A DNA stretch of 64,000 nucleotides from Rhodospirillales bacterium (lineage in GTDB: Bacteria; Pseudomonadota; Alphaproteobacteria; Rhodospirillales; Defluviicoccaceae): assembly GCA_016710335.1 (NCBI GenBank), contig JADJXQ010000001.1, positions 186,001 to 250,000 of the forward strand, written 5' to 3'. The notes beneath the pieces were generated by a model, which was not told the origin of the DNA, searched no databases, and saw only the letters and a list, made by a program, of their open reading frames with translations. The stretch's first letter is position 1. Every line of letters begins with the position of its first letter. Shown here one piece after another: positions 58,664 through 64,000 of this stretch. Position numbers and translations under genes: made by a program.

Positions 58664-59740
58664 ATGACGCCGCCAGCTTATGCTTCCGACGAGAATGCCT
58701 GCGAACGAGAAATTTCCGCTCAAGGACGCAGGAAAAGAGCCGATTTGGCATCCGCCACCAAGGGCAAAGGGTTCAGGCGCGCAGCGGGCGTGGCCCTGGG
58801 CATTGCCGCCGCACTGGCGGCAACCGCCGTCGCCGTAAACCTGCAGTCGCGCAGGGCGGAGCGGCGTCATCCGCCGATCGGCCGCTTTGTCACCGTGAAC
58901 GGCGTGCGGCTCCACTACATCGAAGCCGGCGACGGCCCACCTGTCGTGCTGTTCCATGGCAACGGCGTTTCGTTGGACGACATGCGCATCAGCATCTTCG
59001 ACCGGCTTGCCGAGCGCCATCGCGTCATCGCGTTCGACCGGCCCGGGTTCGGGTACAGTGAGCGACCGCGACAGGTGGTCTGGGATCCTGAGGCGCAGGC
59101 CGCTTTATTTCGGGATGCCTTCCGTACCCTCGGGATCGAGCGCCCGGTGATCCTCGGACATTCCTGGGGCGGGCCGCTGGTCGTCACCTTTGCGCTGCTC
59201 TATCCCGAAGAGGTGCGCGCCGTTGTCGCAGCTTCCGGCTACTACTACCCGAACTGGCGCGCCGACAGCCCACTCGCCTGGTTGAACTACCTGCCCGTGA
59301 TCGGCACGGTCATGCGCAACACCTTGACGCCCGTGCAGGGTGCGCTGATGGGCAAGCCGGGGTTCCGCGCCCTCTTCGCTCCGAATGAGGTCCCCGATCG
59401 TGTAATGGAGGACTTTCCGGCAAGCCTCGTCCTACGCCCCTCGCAGATCCGCGCCTCTTCCGAGGACGGCGCCACATTACGAGACTGGGCCAAGCGGATC
59501 AGCCCTCACTACGGCTTCATTCGCGTCCCCGTCATCATTGTCGCGGGCGCGGATGATCCGATCGTCGATGCCGAAGGCCATTCGGCGCGCTTGCACGCCG
59601 ATATTCCCGACTCGGACCTGCTGATGGTGCCGGATACAGGCCATATGGTGCATCATGTTCACCCGGAGGCGGTGCTCCATGCGATCGACAGGGCCTTCCG
59701 CTCCGCTGACCGTCACTCGGCTCTCGGCGGGGTACGCTAG
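58664..59740 (+). CDS. Membrane-anchored alpha/beta hydrolase
   Basis: 358 residues. I start at the ATG with GGAG 8 bases upstream; the frame is open 11 codons further. A basic N-terminus precedes one membrane helix (about 45-62, AAGVALGIAAALAATAVAVN). The hydrolase fold follows: oxyanion HGNG (PPVVLFHGNGVSLDDM), nucleophile Ser in LGHSWGGPLVV, acid Asp in VAGADDPIVD and His in PDTGHMVHHVHPE. It may be an esterase, epoxide hydrolase or haloperoxidase-like enzyme facing the periplasm. The gene is isolated, so its role is unknown. Confidence 0.9.
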   Translation: MTPPAYASDENACEREISAQGRRKRADLASATKGKGFRRAAGVALGIAAALAATAVAVNLQSRRAERRHPPIGRFVTVNGVRLHYIEAGDGPPVVLFHGNGVSLDDMRISIFDRLAERHRVIAFDRPGFGYSERPRQVVWDPEAQAALFRDAFRTLGIERPVILGHSWGGPLVVTFALLYPEEVRAVVAASGYYYPNWRADSPLAWLNYLPVIGTVMRNTLTPVQGALMGKPGFRALFAPNEVPDRVMEDFPASLVLRPSQIRASSEDGATLRDWAKRISPHYGFIRVPVIIVAGADDPIVDAEGHSARLHADIPDSDLLMVPDTGHMVHHVHPEAVLHAIDRAFRSADRHSALGGVR

Positions 59741-59991
59741 TCAGACGTAGACCAGCGCCGGCGACGCGTCCATGCCTTGATACAATGTCGTCGCCATAGC
59801 GTCCGCCGTCGGCAACCCTGTGATCCGCGCGTTTTCTTGCCGAGCCACCGCCCCTCCATTTGCACCCAAGCCGCGTTGCAGGTATTAATTTGTGCGTCGC
59901 AAAACGCGCCGGGCGCTAGCGACGTCGGTCGGGGCACGAAACCGCGGTCCGGCGACGCACCGAAAGCCGGCGCACGCTCGGGGGATACGGC

Positions 59992-61449
59992 ATGAGGACC
60001 TACGGTATTGCGGGGGTGGCGGCGGCGATCACGTGGCTGGTGCCGCTGATGGCAATGGCGGCCGTCGGCGGTGGAGCCGTCGACGCTCATGGCGGCGGCG
60101 CACCGCATCTGGACGGTGCAGAACTCGGCCTATGGTGGGGGGTGCCATTCGCCGGCATCCTGCTCTCGATCGCCATTTTTCCGCTCGCCGCGCCGCACTT
60201 CTGGGAAGAGCATTTCGGCAAAGTCTCGGCGCTATGGATAGTGGCGACGCTGGTTCCGTTTTTTCTGGCTTTCGGCTGGCAACTGGCTCTTTACGAAGTT
60301 TTACACCTGACCCTTCTCGAATACTTGCCGTTCATAATTCTGCTGTTGGCACTATACACCGTCGCCGGCGGCATCCATTTCCGCGGCAGCTTCCGCGGCT
60401 CCCCGGCCTCCAACACTGCGTTCCTGGCGGCAGGCACCGCAATCGCCAGCTGGACCGGGACCACCGGCGCTTCCATGCTGCTGATCCGGCCGGTGATGCG
60501 CGCCAACGCCGAGCGTCGTTACAAAGTGCATGTCATCGTTTTCTTTATTTTCCTGGTCTCAAACATCGGTGGCGCGTTGACTCCTCTCGGCGATCCGCCG
60601 CTGTTCCTTGGCTTCCTCAAGGGCGTCGACTTCTTCTGGCCGACGGTGCACGTTTTCCTGCCGATGCTGGTGGTGGCCATCCCGCTGCTGGCCATTTTTT
60701 TCATCATGGACACGGTGCTGTACCGGCGCGAGACGCCGGCCGCGCAGATGGCGAGGCCCGGCGAGCCGGCCAAGGTCGGCATCAGCGGCTGGGCCAACGT
60801 AGCGCTGCTCGGCGGGGTCGTCGCCGCCGTGCTGCTGAGCGGCACTTGGAAGCCGGGGGTGACGTTCAACATCTATCATGTGTTGGTAGAGCTGCAGAAT
60901 GTGGTGCGCGACGTGCTGCTGCTGCTCATCACCTGGGTCTCATGGCGCTATACCGACCGCGCTCACCGCAGGGCCAATGCCTTCAACTGGCATCCGATCC
61001 TGGAAGTCGCCAAGTTGTTCGCAGGCATTTTCGTCACCATCATGCCGGTTATCGCCATTCTCAAGGCGGGCCAGCTGGGCGCTCTGCAACCTGTCCTGTC
61101 GCTGGTCACCACGGAAACCGGAGAGCCGGTGAATGCAATGTACTTCTGGGTGACGGGGATCCTTTCCAGCTTCCTCGACAACGCGCCGACATACCTTGTG
61201 TTCTTCAACGCCGCCGGCGGCGACGCCGAGGTGCTGATGGGGCCGATGGCGCAAACATTGCTGGCGATCTCCGCCGGCGCCGTGTTCATGGGCGCCAACA
61301 GCTACATCGGCAACGCCCCCAACTTCATGGTCAAGGCGATCGCCGAATCATCCGGGATTCGCATGCCGAGCTTCATCGGCTATCTCGGTTGGTCGACCGT
61401 GATCCTGCTGCCGCTGTTCGCGGTGGTGACCTTCATATTCTTCATGTGA
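59992..61449 (+). CDS. Sodium/proton antiporter-like (CitMHS/NhaD-type) membrane protein
   Basis: 485 residues with about 12 hydrophobic helices. An N-terminal signal-like helix and a Gly/His-rich stretch (GGGAVDAHGGGAPH) come first. Conserved polar helix-breaking segments are AGTAIASWTGTTGASMLLIR near 150, SNIGGALTPLGDPPLFLGFL near 190, SSFLDNAPTYLVFFNAAGGD near 385 and GANSYIGNAPNFMVKAIAE near 430. This is the ion-transporter superfamily pattern of putative sodium:proton antiporters. The substrate (sodium or a carboxylate) is not certain. An inverted repeat follows the stop. Confidence 0.9.
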   Translation: MRTYGIAGVAAAITWLVPLMAMAAVGGGAVDAHGGGAPHLDGAELGLWWGVPFAGILLSIAIFPLAAPHFWEEHFGKVSALWIVATLVPFFLAFGWQLALYEVLHLTLLEYLPFIILLLALYTVAGGIHFRGSFRGSPASNTAFLAAGTAIASWTGTTGASMLLIRPVMRANAERRYKVHVIVFFIFLVSNIGGALTPLGDPPLFLGFLKGVDFFWPTVHVFLPMLVVAIPLLAIFFIMDTVLYRRETPAAQMARPGEPAKVGISGWANVALLGGVVAAVLLSGTWKPGVTFNIYHVLVELQNVVRDVLLLLITWVSWRYTDRAHRRANAFNWHPILEVAKLFAGIFVTIMPVIAILKAGQLGALQPVLSLVTTETGEPVNAMYFWVTGILSSFLDNAPTYLVFFNAAGGDAEVLMGPMAQTLLAISAGAVFMGANSYIGNAPNFMVKAIAESSGIRMPSFIGYLGWSTVILLPLFAVVTFIFFM

Positions 61450-61467
61450 GGTGCGCCGTCAATGCGA

Positions 61468-61502
61468 GTGCAGTGGTGCATTCAATGAATACACCACTGC
61501 AC
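61468..61502. repeat. 11-bp inverted repeat after the antiporter gene
   Basis: GTGCAGTGGTG (61468-61478) and CACCACTGCAC (61492-61502) separated by 13 bases that themselves contain ATTCAATGAAT. No T run follows, so it may be a Rho-independent-like pause or a protein-binding site between convergent genes. Confidence 0.75.
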
Positions 61503-61707
61503 GCAACCTCTTGACTTTCGTGCACACCAGGGCCCATCGACTGAATCATTCGAATGGGTCTGTGCACCAGGAGTTAGAGCCGACGCGGCCATCCTGAAAC
61601 GGCGACTTCGCCTACCGGATCGCCATGCGTGGTTTGCGATCATGCTCGCAAACACGTCGAAAGAGACGCGCTGCGTTAGGGCGGGAACGGGGACTGAGTC
61701 CCTCGCC

Positions 61708-62526
61708 TCAGTGGCGGAGGAGCAGCGGAATCGAGGTTTCACGCAGCACGTGGTCGGTGGCACCGCCAAGGATCATCGCGCGCAAGCTGGTGCGCCCGGT
61801 CGCACCCATGACGATGAGGTCGCAGTCGCAGTCTCTGGCAGCATTCAGAATGGCCTCGCCGCCGGCGCCTCCGGTCGTGCCATAGATCTCCGCCTGGACG
61901 TCGTGCCGCTTCAGATAAGCGACGAGTTCGCTGCCGGGCGGATCGACCCGCTCGTCGTGGGCATCCGCGAGGATGAAGGTCGAGTGCGCGTCGCACAGGA
62001 ATGGAAGAGAATTGCGTACCGCACTGATCGCCTCCTTGGAGTTCTTCCAGGCGATCAGGATGCGCTGCCCGACCGGCACCGCTTGCCAGCCGTCCGGGAC
62101 GAGGAGGGTTACGCAGCTGGCCGCCATGACCAGGTAGTCCGATACTTCCAGGCTGATCGTCGCGTCGCCGTGGGTGAGCGGCGCCTGACCGAAGATCAAC
62201 AAGTCCGCCAGGTTGGCATAATGCGCAATAATTTCATCGACGGCGCCCTGTTCCACATGCCATTCCCAGGACGGCAGGCCGGCGCACGCCTCTTGCGTTT
62301 CCAGCTTCATGGCCTCGATGCGCTGCTTAGCCGCCCCCGCGATCTCGTCGAGGTAGGCCAGCGACATGGCGCGGCCGATCATGCCCGCCGGATAATCCGG
62401 CCGCTCCCCGACGCAGACCACATTGAGGTGTGCATCGAAGCGTTTCGCGAGATCGATGCCCATCTGCAGACGCGTATGGCGGAGAGCGTCGCTACTTTGA
62501 CCGACGACAATGCACTTGATCGCCAT
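61708..62526 (-). CDS. Tandem-domain universal stress protein
   Basis: 272 residues, two UspA folds. The first half (about 1-140) starts MAIKCIVVGQSSDALRHTRL but lacks a clear ATP loop. The second (about 148-272) has the ATP-binding pattern G-2x-G-9x-G-S/T in GATGRTSLRAMILGGATDHV. The start ATG follows GGAGCAGG. Such proteins help survival in stasis, oxidative stress or respiratory inhibition. It lies 140 bases downstream of the Anbu-like gene on the same strand, and may share its transcript. Confidence 0.92.
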   Translation of the reverse strand: MAIKCIVVGQSSDALRHTRLQMGIDLAKRFDAHLNVVCVGERPDYPAGMIGRAMSLAYLDEIAGAAKQRIEAMKLETQEACAGLPSWEWHVEQGAVDEIIAHYANLADLLIFGQAPLTHGDATISLEVSDYLVMAASCVTLLVPDGWQAVPVGQRILIAWKNSKEAISAVRNSLPFLCDAHSTFILADAHDERVDPPGSELVAYLKRHDVQAEIYGTTGGAGGEAILNAARDCDCDLIVMGATGRTSLRAMILGGATDHVLRETSIPLLLRH

Positions 62527-62665
62527 GATGACCTGCTCCCCCGCTGATGAGACCGCCGTGAGCGAGTGTGTTGACGCTGCCGGCTGCAAGCGAAGCTACC
62601 GTTGCGCCCGCGGAGAATCAATATCGCGCTTCGATACCGCTTCCCCACTCGGCGCCCGACGCCGA

Positions 62666-63409
62666 TCAGCCGGTCTCCATGTTCCATTGCGGATCGGGCG
62701 CCTCTGCAAACACCCGCCGGAGCCCCTCGCCCCAATGCCGGCGCAGGCCGACAAAGTAGGCGTCGTCGTTCTGAATGCGCTGGCGGGTCTCGATGCAATA
62801 GCCGTCGGCGCGAACCACCACCAGATCGATGGGCGGCCCGACCGAGATGTTCGCCCGGATCGTCGAATCGAATGAGACCAGCGCACATTTGGCGGTTTCC
62901 ATCACGGTCATTGCGGGATTGAGCACCCGCTCCAGGATCGGCTTGCCGTACTTGGTCTCGCCAAGCTGGAAGTACGGAGTCTCCTCGCTGACCTCGATGA
63001 AGTTGCCGACCGCGTATAGCATGAACAGGCGGTGGCGCTCGCCACGGATCTGCCCACCGACGATCAATGTTGCGACGAAGTCGCTGCCGTGAGCCTTGAA
63101 GTAGTTGGCATCGCGGTCGAACACGGTGCGGAGGCAGTTGCCGACGATGCGGGCTACGTCGAACATCGACTCGACCATCATGATGTTGCGCTGCCCGTCG
63201 TCGAACGCGAGGCCGCGGTCCACCATGTCGATGACTTCCTGGGTGACGGCAAGGTTGCCGGCGGTCAGCACCACGATGACCCGCTCCCCCGGTTCGTCGA
63301 ACACGAACAGCTTGCGGAACGTCGCAACGCTGTCGACGCCCGCATTCGTCCGCGTATCCGCGGCGAACACCAGACCCTCCGCAACCTTGATGCCGAGACA
63401 ATAACTCAC
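62666..63409 (-). CDS. Anbu-type proteasome-like peptidase
   Basis: 247 residues, Ntn-hydrolase of the proteasome beta/HslV superfamily, ancestral (Anbu) branch. The N-terminus reads MSYCLGIKVAEGLVFAADTR, followed by TNAGVDSVATFRKLFVF. After Met removal the nucleophile would be Ser1, where many relatives have Thr. Asp17 and the Lys of FRKLF complete the proteasome-like active site. The usual operon partners of Anbu (ATP-grasp, alpha-E and transglutaminase-like genes) are not in the window; the downstream neighbour is a universal stress protein. Confidence 0.9.
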   Translation of the reverse strand: MSYCLGIKVAEGLVFAADTRTNAGVDSVATFRKLFVFDEPGERVIVVLTAGNLAVTQEVIDMVDRGLAFDDGQRNIMMVESMFDVARIVGNCLRTVFDRDANYFKAHGSDFVATLIVGGQIRGERHRLFMLYAVGNFIEVSEETPYFQLGETKYGKPILERVLNPAMTVMETAKCALVSFDSTIRANISVGPPIDLVVVRADGYCIETRQRIQNDDAYFVGLRRHWGEGLRRVFAEAPDPQWNMETG

Positions 63410-63675
63410 CGCCTAGAACTCCCGCTCGTCGTCATCGCGTTCCCCTCCTCCACCGGTTCCCGATGGTTCGATGCCGATGGATGAGTTTCATCCGTCGGTT
63501 CGATCGGGCCACCAGATCACAAACCCGGTTCCACATCAGCGTGTCAACCGTGTCTACGCTGTACTCCGGCGTTGTTCTCTCCGGATCATACGCCGCTGTG
63601 GGAAAAAGTGCTGTAAGCTCCTGCGCAATCGGCGGGCATCGCCAACAGCGACCACATAGCAGCGGGGAGAAGGAG

Positions 63676-63888
63676 ATGGTTCCTGGCGTTCACTTGGTGG
63701 TCGGGGCGACCGATGTGACGGTCGACCGCGCGACCCATCCGGGCGACAAGCTGGGCGTTCGTCTGCTGAACGACTCGGGTACGAAGCGAATCGACGTGCC
63801 GGCCAAGGCCGGCGAAACCGAGCGGTTGCGGCGGGAGATTGCCGACAAAGGCACCCCGGATTTGCGGACAGATAACGGGATCGGATGA
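63676..63888 (+). CDS. Small hypothetical protein
   Basis: 70 residues. The ATG follows a strong ribosome site GGGGAGAAGGAG. The sequence opens MVPGVHLVVGATDVTVDRAT and is charged toward the end (AKAGETERLRREIADKGTPD). No signal peptide or membrane helix is seen, and I recognise no family. A frame open further upstream lacks a start signal. It is divergent from the Anbu-like gene, and its stop overlaps a 12-codon frame. Confidence 0.6.
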   Translation: MVPGVHLVVGATDVTVDRATHPGDKLGVRLLNDSGTKRIDVPAKAGETERLRREIADKGTPDLRTDNGIG

Positions 63889-63919
63889 ACCGTCGGGAGC
63901 CCTGCGCGGCGGCGCTGCG

Positions 63920-64000
63920 ATGACGCGGAAAGGGTGGGTTTGGGCGGCGCTGGGTGGCGGCGCAGCGGTGTTTTGCGGGTTGATCGCGCGCGAAGGCGCC
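63920..64000 (+). CDS. Start of a membrane or exported protein, cut by the window edge
   Basis: 27 codons, open to the end of the window. The translation MTRKGWVWAALGGGAAVFCG shows a basic N-terminus and a hydrophobic core, so a signal peptide or membrane anchor. It starts 31 bases after the small gene and is probably in the same operon. Function unknown. Confidence 0.5.
   Translation, partial: MTRKGWVWAALGGGAAVFCGLIAREGA

Noticed and set aside
58406..59020. Minus-strand 204-residue open frame overlapping the alpha/beta hydrolase
   Set aside because: Mostly antisense to the clear hydrolase gene; no motifs.

Overview
The window is a high-GC chromosomal stretch of an alphaproteobacterium, most likely in or near the Rhodospirillales. 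The indications are strong GC bias at third codon positions, the alphaproteobacterial gene orders gpmI-envC-ctpA-yibQ-rppH and uvrC-pgsA-moaD-moaE, a J-domain/VWA pair, and the style of the FolB N-terminus. Genus and species cannot be named from the sequence alone. I saw no phage, plasmid backbone, CRISPR array or intact insertion sequence.

Layout. 1-5.7 kb (+): the end of a polysaccharide or sugar-modification cluster, with a DegT-type aminotransferase cut by the window edge, two GT4 glycosyltransferases, an asparagine-synthase-type amidotransferase and a secreted helical-repeat protein. 5.8-8.7 kb: a small RTX protein, an M23-like periplasmic protein with changed metal ligands, and a cupin. 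8.8-13.9 kb (-): hypA-hypB-hypF'-hypC-hypD-hypE, the [NiFe]-hydrogenase maturation operon. Its HypF consists only of the C-terminal carbamoyltransferase half and carries an in-frame 27-bp minisatellite. 14.3-18.3 kb (+): glgP and glgA. 18.3-18.8 kb: an intergenic region with a strong orphan terminator, a candidate small RNA and a tandem 18-bp repeat.

18.8-22.6 kb (-): galU-ugd-phosphomannomutase, supplying UDP-glucose, UDP-glucuronate and mannose/glucose phosphates. 22.8-26.4 kb (-): J-domain membrane protein, VWA protein and a molybdopterin oxidoreductase. 26.6-31.6 kb: an FAD oxidoreductase, an isolated flgH, a glutathione transferase, an MFS transporter and a DUF599 membrane protein. 31.9-35.1 kb: a patatin phospholipase overlapping a trypsin-like protease, and a lytic transglycosylase. 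35.3-37.5 kb (+): two tandem receiver/HD-GYP proteins. 37.5-43.6 kb: a GMC oxidoreductase with a carbohydrate-binding-like N-terminus, divergent from a 1256-residue RTX protein with a higher-order repeat.

43.7-56.9 kb: fourteen consecutive minus-strand housekeeping genes (gpmI, an envC-like gene, ctpA, a yibQ-like gene, rppH, a CaCA antiporter, a pteridine-reductase-like SDR, folB, uvrC, pgsA, moaD, moaE, a HAD phosphatase and a LOG-family gene). 56.9-58.7 kb: mostly gene-free DNA around a tRNA-Glu(CTC). 58.7-64 kb: an alpha/beta hydrolase, a sodium/proton antiporter-like protein, a tandem universal stress protein, an Anbu-type proteasome-like peptidase and two small or partial genes.

How the genes connect. 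The galU/ugd/mutase set can feed the glycosyltransferases at the left end. glgP and glgA cycle the same glucose-phosphate pool through glycogen. moaD/moaE make the molybdopterin needed by the oxidoreductase at 24.3-26.4 kb. The hyp operon matures a hydrogenase whose structural genes are outside the window. No single locus is clearly a new defence or biosynthetic system. The best candidates for novelty are the HypF minisatellite, the RTX super-repeat with its divergent GMC partner, the M23 protein with swapped ligands, the patatin-trypsin pair and the candidate RNA at 18.5 kb.
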